Source: Pseudomonas abietaniphila (lineage in GTDB: Bacteria; Pseudomonadota; Gammaproteobacteria; Pseudomonadales; Pseudomonadaceae). From it: a DNA stretch of 64,000 nucleotides. The DNA lies in the NCBI RefSeq assembly GCF_900100795.1, contig NZ_FNCO01000004.1, positions 186,001-250,000 of the forward strand. The letters are read 5' to 3'. Under the pieces are notes generated by a model. It was not told the origin of the DNA, did no database searches, and saw only the letters and a list, made by a program, of their open reading frames with translations. Position numbers and translations under genes: made by a program. Positions 8,497 through 18,262 of this stretch are shown piece by piece; position 1 is the stretch's first letter; every line of letters starts with the position of its first letter.

Positions 8497-8901
8497 TCAC
8501 TCGTTAATCACTTCGTCCTTGAACTGATCTTTCACGTAAGTAATTTCGGTCTTGCCGTGCGGTGCTGGCAGACCATCTTCGCCCAGGTTCACGAACACCA
8601 TCTTCTCGACGGTCAGGATGCTTTTGCGCGTAATTTTGTTGCGCACCTGGCAGGTCAGGGTGATCGAGGTGCGGCCGAACTCAGTGGCGGTGATGCCCAG
8701 TTCGATGATGTCGCCCTGGCGTGACGCACTGACGAAGTTGATCTCGGAAATGTACTTGGTCACCACCCGCTGATTACCCAACTGAACGATGGCGTAAATC
8801 GCCGCTTCTTCGTCGATCCAGCGCAGCAGACTGCCGCCGAACAGCGTGCCGTTCGGGTTGAGGTCTTCGGGCTTCACCCATTTGCGCGTGTGGAAGTTCA
8901 T
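8497..8901 (-). CDS. hotdog-fold acyl-CoA thioesterase (YciA-like)
   Basis: The 134-residue hotdog protein contains the NPNGTLFGGSLLRWIDEEAA segment (about 15-34) that carries the catalytic Asn/Asp region of YciA/BACH-type acyl-CoA hydrolases, followed by the strand motif RQGDIIELGITATEFGRTS. The ATG at 8901 has AGGAG eight bases upstream and matches the family N terminus; an upstream in-frame ATG at 8997 would add 32 unrelated residues. It should hydrolyse acyl-CoA thioesters in the cytoplasm; chain-length preference cannot be read. Confidence 0.88.
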   Translation of the reverse strand: MNFHTRKWVKPEDLNPNGTLFGGSLLRWIDEEAAIYAIVQLGNQRVVTKYISEINFVSASRQGDIIELGITATEFGRTSITLTCQVRNKITRKSILTVEKMVFVNLGEDGLPAPHGKTEITYVKDQFKDEVINE

Positions 8902-9021
8902 GGTTCGCTCCTGATCGTCTGTCTGTTGATGACCAGCATAGTGCCAGCCCATGGCGTTTACCTCCATTGAGCATCGACTATGGTCGCGATTAGTCACTCG
9001 TCATTTAAACGCAACAACCTC

Positions 9022-10644
<1,623 letters not shown>

Positions 10645-10708
10645 TACGTCTGTAGGGAGGGTGTGCCCGGTATTGCGGGCACGCTCTCACAGAAACGACC
10701 ACCGCCCC

Positions 10709-10798
10709 ATGTAGGACCGCGCTTGCCCGCGATTGCATTTTGTCAGCAACCCATTCGGGTCTGAACCACCGCAATCGCGGGCAAGCGCGCTCCTACAT
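10709..10798. repeat. REP inverted pair (GCGCTTGCCCGCGATTGC type)
   Basis: Arms at 10709-10736 and 10771-10798 are reverse complements over 28 bases with one mismatch, separated by 34 bases. It fills most of the ahcY-metF gap. A smaller hairpin, GTGCCCG/CGGGCAC at 10663-10682, lies just after the ahcY stop and may help terminate it. Confidence 0.8.
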
Positions 10799-10836
10799 GA
10801 GTCGGCGCAAGGCTCAAAACTTCCAAGGTTATGACC

Positions 10837-11682
10837 ATGTCCCAAGACCGTCGCTACAGCTTCGAGTTCTTCCCTACGAAGACCGACGCTGGTCATGAAA
10901 AACTGCTCGCCACCGCTCGTACGCTGGCTGGCTACAACCCTGATTTCTTCTCCTGCACCTACGGTGCCGGGGGCTCCACGCGTGACCGCACGATCAACAC
11001 CGTGCTGCAGCTGGAAAAAGAAGTGAACATCCCTGCCGCGCCGCACCTGTCGTGCGTCGGCGACAGCAAGGACGATCTGCGTGGCCTGCTCACGCAGTAC
11101 AAGGATGCGGGCATCAACCGCATTGTCGCACTGCGCGGCGACCTGCCTTCCGGTATGGGCATGGCCAGCGGTGAGCTGCGTCACGCCAATGACCTGGTCA
11201 CTTTCATCCGTGAAGAGACCGGCAGCCATTTTCACATCGAAGTCGCCGCTTATCCCGAGATGCACCCACAGGCGCGTAACTTCGAAGATGATTTGAAGAA
11301 CTTCGTGCGCAAGGCCAATGCCGGTGCCGACAGCGCCATCACCCAATACTTCTTCAACGCCGACAGCTATTTCTACTTCGTCGAGCGTGCTGAAAAGATG
11401 GGCGTCAGCATTCCTGTCGTGCCCGGTATCATGCCGATCACCAACTACAGCAAGCTGGCTCGCTTTTCCGATGCCTGTGGCGCGGAAATCCCTCGTTGGA
11501 TTCGTAAGCAGCTGGAAGCCTACGGCGATGACTCCGCCAGCATCATGGCGTTTGGCGAGCAGGTGATCACAGAAATGTGTGAGCGCTTGTTGCAAGGCGG
11601 CGCCCCTGGCCTGCACTTCTACACGCTGAACCAGGCAGAGCCTAGCCTGGCGATCTGGAACAACCTCAAACTGCCCCGCTGA
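10837..11682 (+). CDS. metF: 5,10-methylenetetrahydrofolate reductase
   Basis: The 281-residue FAD-dependent MTHFR starts SQDRRYSFEFFPTKT, with the family motif FEFFPPK-like segment, then FFSCTYGAGGSTRD (about 38-51), NRIVALRGDLP near 91-101, and AVEYFFN-like ITQYFFNAD near 167-175. It makes 5-methyl-THF for methionine synthesis. ATG 10837 is favoured because AAGG lies eight bases upstream; an in-frame ATG at 10831 is only two bases from it. Confidence 0.96.
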   Translation: MSQDRRYSFEFFPTKTDAGHEKLLATARTLAGYNPDFFSCTYGAGGSTRDRTINTVLQLEKEVNIPAAPHLSCVGDSKDDLRGLLTQYKDAGINRIVALRGDLPSGMGMASGELRHANDLVTFIREETGSHFHIEVAAYPEMHPQARNFEDDLKNFVRKANAGADSAITQYFFNADSYFYFVERAEKMGVSIPVVPGIMPITNYSKLARFSDACGAEIPRWIRKQLEAYGDDSASIMAFGEQVITEMCERLLQGGAPGLHFYTLNQAEPSLAIWNNLKLPR

Positions 11683-11772
11683 GAGGCAGGAATTCCCTCT
11701 GGATCATCCGGTCACAATAAGGCAACGTTTCACCGGCAGGCTTCGTGATGACGAGGCCTGTTAAAGCCTTCA

Positions 11773-12882
11773 TTGAAACGGAAACCCAAGCAGTTGACCT
11801 CCCTCAGTCAGATTACATCGCGCCCCCAACTGGTCTACCTCGTTTTCGGGGCCCAGACCTACCATCAAGAAGCGGTGTTCAGCATCGCGAGCGCTTTGGC
11901 CAAAGCAGGCGCCACAACCGACCGGCCATTCGACATCCAGGTGTTCAGCGATAACCCTGAGCCCTATCGCGACTTGCCGGTACGTGTCAGACCTATCGAT
12001 GCAGACATGCGGCGCGAGTGGAGCGGCCCGCATCACTACCATTTCCGTTGCAAGCACGTCGTTGCACGCCTGGTCCTTGAGGAGGCGGAAAAAGCGATCC
12101 TGATCGACACCGATACCTTCTTCCTGGACGGCCCCATGAAGCTGTTTGAGAGGGTTCAACCTGACACCCTTCTCTGCAACGCGTTTCAAATCCGTTATGC
12201 CGACTGCAAAGAGACGGTTTTGTACACCGCGCTGGCGAAGACCCTGGCAGAACGGAATCTGGCCGACGATCAAATGAGGCTGGTGAACTCCGGGGTCATC
12301 GGGCTGACGCGCAACAATGCACCGATACTCGACACGTCGATCGCGCTGATGGATGAGTTTTTTCCAATGACGCCCGGCGCCATCACGCTGGAAGAGTTCT
12401 GCCTGGGCGTGGCCGCCTACCGCTCGCTCAAGATCGATCAATGCGCTGACCTGATTCATCACTACTGGAGCCGCAAGCCTGTGTTTCGCGCCAAGGTCCT
12501 CGCGTGGATACGCAAGCACCGTCACGACCCGCTCGGCGCCGGGGCGATGCACGACACCGAAAACGTTTCACCGAAACTTCCTCGGCCCGCCACCTGGCAG
12601 CGACTGATGTATAAAACCGCGACGCTGGTGGTGCCCCAGCCACAACGGCAATTTGTCCGAGAGGTTCTCTACGGTTGCTGCGAACACCCCAACGAATTCG
12701 ACCGAGCGTGCTCACCCGTCTGGTGGGAAAAAGCGTTCAGCAACGCCGAGCACCGCCTGAAGAAGCCGATTGCACCCGCGCAATTGCGCCAATGGCTCGA
12801 TCACTGGGCCGTTCGCCGTTTGCTGGGGCGCAGACGCACAGCGATCTATCAGCACCTTGTACAGATGCAAACACCTCGCTGA
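11773..12882 (+). CDS. glycosyltransferase-like protein (putative GT-A fold)
   Basis: I do not recognise a named family. The 369-residue product has a segment LVYLVFGAQTYHQEAVFSIA (20-39) that resembles the opening strand of nucleotide-sugar transferases. A motif KAILIDTDTFFLDGP (about 107-121), with its DxD, is the usual metal/UDP-sugar site of GT-A enzymes. The basic C-terminal part (RRLLGRRRT) is unusual. There is no signal peptide. No ATG is available before the conserved part; TTG 11773 is the earliest start, without a clear ribosome site. It stands alone between metF and the binding-protein gene. Confidence 0.6.
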   Translation: MKRKPKQLTSLSQITSRPQLVYLVFGAQTYHQEAVFSIASALAKAGATTDRPFDIQVFSDNPEPYRDLPVRVRPIDADMRREWSGPHHYHFRCKHVVARLVLEEAEKAILIDTDTFFLDGPMKLFERVQPDTLLCNAFQIRYADCKETVLYTALAKTLAERNLADDQMRLVNSGVIGLTRNNAPILDTSIALMDEFFPMTPGAITLEEFCLGVAAYRSLKIDQCADLIHHYWSRKPVFRAKVLAWIRKHRHDPLGAGAMHDTENVSPKLPRPATWQRLMYKTATLVVPQPQRQFVREVLYGCCEHPNEFDRACSPVWWEKAFSNAEHRLKKPIAPAQLRQWLDHWAVRRLLGRRRTAIYQHLVQMQTPR

Positions 12883-12965
12883 CGCCCGGGCCAGAGACGC
12901 AGACTCATGTGCGTCTCTGGAAACACCCCTTCTATTTCGCGAGCGGGCCACGTAATCTCGCCCCC

Positions 12966-13790
12966 ATGCCTCAGACTTCCCGACTGCTCTGCGCCGCTTT
13001 CCTCGCCTGCCTGAGTTTCAGTGCAATGGGCGAGAAGCTACGTATTGTCACGGAGCCCTGGTCACCCTACGTGACGGTCGATGACCAGCAGGCATCAGGG
13101 CTGGACTATGAAATGACGAACATCGTCTTCAAGCGACTCGGCATTGATGTGCAGTGGCAGTTTCTGCCCTGGAAGCGTTGTCTGATGATGGTTGAGCAGG
13201 GCGAAGCGGACGGTGTGCTGGACATCTTCAAGGTTGCCGAACGAGAAGACCTGCTCCTGTACCCGAACGAGCCACTGTCGGACGTGAACTGGGTGTTGTT
13301 CCAGTCCAACGACAGACCACACCCGTTCAACGCCCTCGACGATCTGCATGGCCTGACCATTGGTGTATCGCCGGGCTATCTGTACACCCCCGAATTCGAC
13401 ACCTCGAGCCTGTTTATCCGTGAGCCCGCGCCGAGTCATGAGGCAAATTTCGGCAAGCTGGTTCGCGGCCGCATCGATTTGCTGGTGACAGACCGCCTCG
13501 TCGGCCAGGAAACGATCCATCAGCTCAAGCTGCGCGACAAGGTGAGCCAGCTCCCTCTCGTGCTGGGCCGTCGTCCGCTGTACCTTGCGCTTCGGCGCAA
13601 CGTGGGCATGGATTTGCTGATGCAGCGCTTCGGCGCAGAACTCAAGCGTTTCAAGCTGGAACCGGCTTATGCGCAGCTGGTGGCACGCTACACCGGAGAG
13701 GAACCGCCGACGCTCCCGGCGTCTTCCGGCGATCAATCGGCGATTGGCGTAGAAAAAACCGTTGAGCAGCATGAAAGCAGCGCGTTGTGA
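12966..13790 (+). CDS. family 3 periplasmic solute-binding protein
   Basis: The 274-residue protein has a signal peptide (MPQTSRLLCAAFLACLSFSA, cleaved near 20). The mature start KLRIVTEPWSPYVTVDDQQA is typical of amino-acid-type SBP_bac_3 proteins. The domain continues through SGLDYEMTNIVFKRLGIDVQ, and the hinge region DLHGLTIGVSPGYLY is present. No permease or ATPase gene is adjacent, so it is either an orphan ligand-binding protein or serves a transporter elsewhere. ATG 12966 is chosen because the open frame upstream overlaps the previous gene and lacks the signal sequence. Confidence 0.85.
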   Translation: MPQTSRLLCAAFLACLSFSAMGEKLRIVTEPWSPYVTVDDQQASGLDYEMTNIVFKRLGIDVQWQFLPWKRCLMMVEQGEADGVLDIFKVAEREDLLLYPNEPLSDVNWVLFQSNDRPHPFNALDDLHGLTIGVSPGYLYTPEFDTSSLFIREPAPSHEANFGKLVRGRIDLLVTDRLVGQETIHQLKLRDKVSQLPLVLGRRPLYLALRRNVGMDLLMQRFGAELKRFKLEPAYAQLVARYTGEEPPTLPASSGDQSAIGVEKTVEQHESSAL

Positions 13791-13796
13791 TTGCTC

Positions 13797-13805
13797 TGTT
13801 ATACT
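13797..13805 (+). promoter_or_regulatory. extended -10 promoter candidate for rhlE
   Basis: TG-T-TATACT (13797-13805) is a good extended -10 hexamer just after the preceding stop codon. A start near 13812 would leave an untranslated leader of about 210 bases before the helicase ATG. No convincing -35 box is visible. Confidence 0.45.
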
Positions 13806-14020
13806 CCGGCGTTCCCGCCAGGCTTACGCCCGGATGCTCGGTTTCTCAGAAGACTTCTCGATCACGTCAACAGCGCTTCTTCTTTCACGCGCTTATGCCA
13901 CGAGTTGAACTTACAGACCGCGACACGACCGGACGGAATTGAGCTTTCCAATGCCAATTTGCGGCGGGCCGATCTTCCCCCTATTCGGGCCCTTGGCCCC
14001 AACTTAAGACAGGATTACTC

Positions 14021-15934
14021 ATGTCCTTTGCTTCCCTCGGTCTCTCCGAGGCTTTAGTCAGCGCCATCGAGGCTGCTGGCTATACCCAGCCTACTCCGGT
14101 GCAACAGCGGGCCATTCCCGCCGTGTTGCAAGGCCGCGATCTGATGGTCGCCGCTCAGACAGGTACTGGTAAAACCGGTGGTTTCGCCCTCCCGATTCTG
14201 GAGCGCCTGTTCCCCGCCGGTCACCCGGACAAATCCCAGCGTCACGGCCCGCGCCAACCGCGCGTACTGGTCCTGACCCCAACCCGTGAACTCGCAGCCC
14301 AGGTCCACGACAGCTTCAAGGTCTACGCCAAGAACCTCAAGTTCGTCAGCACCTGTATCTTTGGCGGTGTCGGCATGAACCCTCAGGTTCAGGCCATGGC
14401 CCGCGGTGTCGACGTCCTGGTCGCCTGCCCGGGCCGCCTGCTCGACCTGGCCGGCCAAGGCAGCGTTGACCTGTCTCACGTTGAGATCCTCGTCCTTGAC
14501 GAGGCCGACCGCATGCTCGACATGGGCTTCGTTCACGACGTGAAGAAAGTCCTAGCGCGACTGCCTGCCAAGCGCCAGAACCTGCTGTTCTCGGCCACTT
14601 TCTCGGCCGACATCACCGCGCTGGCCGGCAAGCTGCTGCACAACCCGGAACGCATCGAAGTCACGCCGCCGAACACTACGGTCGAGCGTATCGAACAGCG
14701 CGTGTTCCGCCTGCCTGCCAATCACAAGCGTTCGCTGCTGGCGCACCTGATCACTCAGGGCGCGTGGGAGCAGGTGCTGGTGTTCACCCGTACCAAGCAC
14801 GGCGCCAACCGCCTGGCCGAGTACCTGGACAAACACGGCCTGAGCGCCGTGGCGATCCACGGCAACAAAAGCCAGAATGCCCGCACCAAAGCCCTGGCCG
14901 ACTTCAAGGCCGGCACCGTGCGCATCATGGTTGCCACCGACATCGCAGCACGCGGTCTGGACATCGACCAACTGCCGCACGTGGTCAACTTCGAGCTGCC
15001 GAACGTCGACGAAGATTACGTCCACCGTATCGGTCGTACCGGCCGTGCCGGTCGTTCGGGTGAGGCGATCTCCCTGGTCGCGCCTGACGAAGAAAAGCTG
15101 CTCAAGAGCATTGAGCGCATGACCAAGCAGAAGATTGGTGACGGCGACCTGATGGGCTTCGACATCAATGCCGTTGAAGCCGAGAAGCCGGAAGTGCGTG
15201 AGCGTCCCGACGTGCGCAACCCGCGCAACGCACGTGGTCCTCGTGGCGATGGCCCGAACGGCGGCGGCGGTGGTGGCGGTCGCAAGGACAAGGGCAAAGA
15301 CAAAGGCAAGGAAAAACCGGCCGCCGCAGCCGCATCGGGCGAACGTCCTGCACGTCCGGCGCGTCAGCAAAAACCTCGCCAAGGCACGCCAACCAGCGAA
15401 GCACGCCCTTCGCAGCCGCCTGCAGCGCGCGCTGATCGCGCACCGGACGAGTTTCTGGATGACGAGGTCGACAACTTCGGTAACCGCGCCGATTACGTCA
15501 GCCCGTATCAAGGCAAGAACCAGCAAGGTCGCAATCGCCGGCCTGGCGCTCCAGCCACAGGTTCCGCTCCCGCACCACGCGGCCAGGCGCCCGGCCGTAG
15601 CGGCCCACGCGGCGGTTCGGCTACGGGTTCGGGCACAGGCGCCAGCACGGGTGCCGGTGCTCCTGCCAAGCGCAGCGGTCCGCGCAACGGTTCGGGTCGT
15701 GATGGCCAGGCGCGTCGTGAAGAGCAGCCTCGCAATCGCCGTCCTGCCCGTGAAGATCAGCCTGCCCGTCAAGAGCCCGCCGTGCGCGGCCCTCGCGACG
15801 GTCAGCCGGCACCGAAGATCATGCACAAGGAGTCGAAAAGCGATCGCTTCCCGTCCGCCGAACTGCTTGATCAACTGCCGAGCCGCCCACGCGGTGAAAA
15901 GCCAGCCCTGCTGACCCGCAATCGCGAAGGCTAA
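14021..15934 (+). CDS. rhlE: DEAD-box ATP-dependent RNA helicase, RhlE2 type
   Basis: The 637-residue protein has a complete helicase core: Q motif [10 protein letters not shown] (24-33), motif I AQTGTGKT (45-52), PTRELA, DEAD near 163-166, SAT, and motif [13 protein letters not shown] near 334-344. After about residue 380 comes a long basic, low-complexity extension rich in Arg, Gly, Pro and Ala with RRPG/RNRR-type runs, as in the longer of the two RhlE proteins of P. aeruginosa (RhlE2, about 640 residues). It remodels RNA and probably acts in RNA decay; the tail is expected to bind RNA. An AGGA site precedes ATG. Confidence 0.93.
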   Translation: MSFASLGLSEALVSAIEAAGYTQPTPVQQRAIPAVLQGRDLMVAAQTGTGKTGGFALPILERLFPAGHPDKSQRHGPRQPRVLVLTPTRELAAQVHDSFKVYAKNLKFVSTCIFGGVGMNPQVQAMARGVDVLVACPGRLLDLAGQGSVDLSHVEILVLDEADRMLDMGFVHDVKKVLARLPAKRQNLLFSATFSADITALAGKLLHNPERIEVTPPNTTVERIEQRVFRLPANHKRSLLAHLITQGAWEQVLVFTRTKHGANRLAEYLDKHGLSAVAIHGNKSQNARTKALADFKAGTVRIMVATDIAARGLDIDQLPHVVNFELPNVDEDYVHRIGRTGRAGRSGEAISLVAPDEEKLLKSIERMTKQKIGDGDLMGFDINAVEAEKPEVRERPDVRNPRNARGPRGDGPNGGGGGGGRKDKGKDKGKEKPAAAAASGERPARPARQQKPRQGTPTSEARPSQPPAARADRAPDEFLDDEVDNFGNRADYVSPYQGKNQQGRNRRPGAPATGSAPAPRGQAPGRSGPRGGSATGSGTGASTGAGAPAKRSGPRNGSGRDGQARREEQPRNRRPAREDQPARQEPAVRGPRDGQPAPKIMHKESKSDRFPSAELLDQLPSRPRGEKPALLTRNREG

Positions 15935-15957
15935 ACAGCGCTGACTTTATCTCGGTG

Positions 15958-15989
15958 AAAAAACGCCCCGACTGGTTCGGGGCGTTTTT
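15958..15989 (+). terminator. rho-independent terminator of rhlE
   Basis: An A-rich 5' arm plus CGCCCC (15964-15969) pairs with GGGGCG (15979-15984) plus a T-run. The stem of about 11 pairs has a nine-base loop and U-tract, and lies 24 bases after the rhlE stop. Confidence 0.88.
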
Positions 15990-16098
15990 GTATCCGGGTG
16001 ACCGAAATGCTTGCCTGACACACAGCTCCCACAATGAACACCGCTTGGATGAGCGCTTGCCAGCGCGTGAGCAAAGGCCAATAATTGCGTCTAGCTGC

Positions 16099-16117
16099 GT
16101 AGCTACGATGTAGCTAC
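16099..16117. promoter_or_regulatory. toxin-antitoxin operator: two GTAGCTAC palindromes
   Basis: The perfect 8-bp palindrome GTAGCTAC occurs at 16099-16106 and again at 16110-16117, with start points 11 bases apart, about one helical turn. A degenerate TAGCTG lies at 16092. The pair ends 21 bases before the antitoxin ATG, the usual place for autoregulation by an antitoxin dimer or TA complex. Confidence 0.7.
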
Positions 16118-16138
16118 ATATTTCAAGAGGTTATTACT

Positions 16139-16462
16139 ATGGCCGCATTACTAAAGAACACCGACGTGCGCTGCCGCATAGATGAGGATTTGAAAGAGCG
16201 AGTGACGACCGTGCTTAACGCCTGTGGGTTGACGATTAGCGAAGCAATGCGCCTGTTCCTGCTGCAGGTCGTGGAAGCACAAGGGCTTCCGTTTGAGGTG
16301 CGTGTACCTTCGGATAAAACCGCCAAAGCCCTGATTCAGGCGCGAGAAATCCGGAGTCGATTTGATTCTATGGACGAGTTGTTAGAGGACCTGGATGGCA
16401 AAGAAGCACCCCAAGCGCACAGAAAGCAACGCGCCAAACCCAAAGCGGGCCCCTCTGCCTAG
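16139..16462 (+). CDS. dinJ: RelB/DinJ family antitoxin
   Basis: The 107-residue protein begins with the ribbon-helix-helix pattern of DinJ: VRCRIDEDLKERVTTVLNAC (9-28), then GLTISEAMRLFLLQVVEAQG (29-48). The middle (about 50-90) should wrap the toxin. It is longer than E. coli DinJ (86 residues) because of a basic C-terminal tail (HRKQRAKPKAG) encoded where it overlaps the toxin gene. AGAGG lies nine bases before ATG. It is predicted to neutralise the following YafQ-like toxin and repress the operon through the GTAGCTAC sites. Confidence 0.9.
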   Translation: MAALLKNTDVRCRIDEDLKERVTTVLNACGLTISEAMRLFLLQVVEAQGLPFEVRVPSDKTAKALIQAREIRSRFDSMDELLEDLDGKEAPQAHRKQRAKPKAGPSA

Positions 16463-16730
16463 GCGAGTCGACTTCACGCCGGAGTTTAAAAAATCCTGGG
16501 AACGCTACAACAAGGCCGGGCGGCACGACATGAACGTCATGCGCGAGGTCATGGGAATGATCTGGGAAGGCCGGCCTTTACCACCCGAGTATCTTGACCA
16601 TGAACTTAAAGGCGAATGGGCAGGGGCTCGAGAGTGCCACGTCGGAGGCGACTTCCTGCTGATTTATCAAATGACTGAGCGCCATTTGATCTTCGTCGAC
16701 CTGGGCACCCATGCCGAGCTTTTCAAATAA
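16395..16730 (+). CDS. yafQ: YafQ-family mRNA interferase toxin
   Basis: The 111-residue RelE-superfamily protein has all four residues known to matter in E. coli YafQ at a constant offset of 19: His69 (LDHELKG), His82 (ECHV), Asp86 and His106 (GTHAELF). It should cleave mRNA on the ribosome. It carries an extra basic N terminus of about 20 residues before the core (VDFTPEFKKS). AGAGGA eight bases upstream supports ATG 16395, which makes a 68-base overlap with the antitoxin gene, far longer than the usual few bases. Confidence 0.9.
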   Translation: MAKKHPKRTESNAPNPKRAPLPRRVDFTPEFKKSWERYNKAGRHDMNVMREVMGMIWEGRPLPPEYLDHELKGEWAGARECHVGGDFLLIYQMTERHLIFVDLGTHAELFK

Positions 16731-16748
16731 AGTCATGGCACGTCCGAC

Positions 16749-16779
16749 AAAAACGCCGCCCATCGGGCGGCGTTTTTTT
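16749..16779 (+). terminator. rho-independent terminator after yafQ
   Basis: GCCGCCC (16755-16761) pairs with GGGCGGC (16765-16771), extended by A and T runs, with a three-base loop and seven T. It probably works in both directions, also ending the convergent yceI gene. Confidence 0.9.
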
Positions 16780-16795
16780 GTTTCTGAAGCCCGAA

Positions 16796-17392
16796 TTACT
16801 TGGCTTTGACGCCTTCGAACGAGATGTCGAAGGTGACGGTGTCGGACTGTGGACCCAGGTCCATCATCTTGCCGAAATCAGAGCGCTTGATGGTGGTGGT
16901 GCCGTTGAAGCCGGCACGGTAGCCGCCCCACGGGTCTTTGCCTTCGCCGTTGAAGACGGCTTTGATGACGATGGGTTTGGTGACGCCGTGCAGGGTCAGG
17001 TCGCCAGTGACATCAGCGGTGTCTTTGCCGTCAGCATTCTTGCCGGTCGACTTGACGCTGGTGGACACGAACTTGGCGTCCGGGTAGGTCGCGACGTCCA
17101 GGAAGTCCTTGCTGCTGATGTGTTTGTTACGCTCAGCGTGGTTGGTGTCAACGCTGGCAGTTTTGATGTCGATGCTGATTTTGCTGTCTTCAGGCTTGGC
17201 AGCGTCGAAGCTGAACGTGCCGCTCCAGTCCTTGAACGTACCGGTGATGAAGCTGTAGCCCAGGTGGCTGATCTTGAAATCGATGAAGGCGTGCTGGCCT
17301 TCCTTGTCGATGGTGTAATCAGCCGCCATTGCCTGACCGGCGGACAGCAGCGCGGTACCGAGGGCCAATGCAGCCAGTGTCTTTTTCAACAT
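16796..17392 (-). CDS. yceI: YceI-family periplasmic lipocalin-like protein
   Basis: The 198-residue protein has a signal peptide ([20 protein letters not shown], cleavage after AMA near 23) and the YceI beta-barrel pattern: [20 protein letters not shown], then [33 protein letters not shown], and [14 protein letters not shown]. Family members bind long-chain isoprenoid or similar lipids in the periplasm. It lies 32 bases downstream of a cytochrome b561 gene, the same pairing as yceJ-yceI in E. coli. GGA nine bases upstream supports the start. Confidence 0.93.
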   Translation of the reverse strand: MLKKTLAALALGTALLSAGQAMAADYTIDKEGQHAFIDFKISHLGYSFITGTFKDWSGTFSFDAAKPEDSKISIDIKTASVDTNHAERNKHISSKDFLDVATYPDAKFVSTSVKSTGKNADGKDTADVTGDLTLHGVTKPIVIKAVFNGEGKDPWGGYRAGFNGTTTIKRSDFGKMMDLGPQSDTVTFDISFEGVKAK

Positions 17393-17424
17393 ACGTCGTC
17401 TTCCTGTTTCAGTTGAGTTGAGCG

Positions 17425-17976
17425 TCAGGCCTTGCGGCCCAGCATACGAATGAGCGTTGCATCACGATCAATGAAGTGATGCTTCAGGGCAGCCAGACCG
17501 TGAAGTACTGCAAAGATCACCAGGGTCCAGGCCAGATACAGGTGCACTTCACCGGCAACGTCCGCCTGGTCGGGCAGTCCGCTGATCAGCGCGGGCACTT
17601 CAAACAAGCCAAACACCGGAATCCCGACACCTTCGGCGGTGGAAATCAGGTAACCGGCAAACATCACCAAAAACAGATCGAGGTACAGGAACGCATGCCC
17701 CAGTTTGGCAGCGACCCGCACGAAGCGACTGTGATTGGCCGGTGGCGGTGGCGGCGGACTGACAAAGCGCCAGACCACGCGAATCAACATGAACAGGAAC
17801 AGGGTGATGCCGATGCTTTTGTGCAGATCGGGACCGGCCTTGCGCCAAGTGTCGTAGTAACCCAGCCCAACCATCCACAACCCGAGTGCAAACAACCCGA
17901 AAACGGTCAGCGCGACGCCCCAGTGCAGAACGATGCTGACCCAGCCATAGCGAGAAGAAGAGTTGCGTAACTGCAT
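17425..17976 (-). CDS. cytochrome b561 family protein
   Basis: The 183-residue membrane protein has four transmembrane helices and the b561 heme-ligand histidines: [20 protein letters not shown] near 16-35, [20 protein letters not shown] near 51-70, then [19 protein letters not shown] and [24 protein letters not shown]. It is a di-heme quinone-linked electron carrier of the inner membrane, YceJ type. It is the first gene of a two-gene unit with yceI. AGGA nine bases before ATG supports the start. Confidence 0.92.
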   Translation of the reverse strand: MQLRNSSSRYGWVSIVLHWGVALTVFGLFALGLWMVGLGYYDTWRKAGPDLHKSIGITLFLFMLIRVVWRFVSPPPPPPANHSRFVRVAAKLGHAFLYLDLFLVMFAGYLISTAEGVGIPVFGLFEVPALISGLPDQADVAGEVHLYLAWTLVIFAVLHGLAALKHHFIDRDATLIRMLGRKA

Positions 17977-18210
17977 GGTGCGGTTCCTGTAAGTACAGCC
18001 TGTTAAAGCTGTGGAAAGACTAGCGGTTTACCTATCGAAAGAAAGCGCAAAATTTCGCTTTGAAATATCAGGAAATCCGATGGAAATTTCCTGTCTTATT
18101 CTTTTCCACGGCAGATTAACCCAACGTTATGAACTCCAGGTGAGGGCTGCCTCACCTTAAAACTCAGTCCCCTGATAAACACTCTAGACGCCCCGGTTAT
18201 TCGCCAGACG

Positions 18211-18238
18211 AAAAAAAAGCGCGGTCTGCGGACCGCGC
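18211..18238 (-). terminator. terminator of the amine oxidase gene
   Basis: GCGCGGTC (18219-18226) pairs with GACCGCGC (18231-18238). On the minus strand the stem is followed by a run of eight T (A-run 18211-18218). It ends the gene whose stop is at 18263. Confidence 0.9.
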
Positions 18239-18262
18239 CTTTCTCATTTCAGCGTCGAGCTA

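Noticed and set aside
10645..10836. Riboswitch before metF
   Set aside because: The gap is filled by a REP pair with a one-mismatch 28-base arm and shows none of the SAM or SAH riboswitch cores.
13791..14057. 88-codon frame in the rhlE leader
   Set aside because: Begins with no ribosome site, overlaps the rhlE start in another frame and resembles no protein; better explained as leader RNA.
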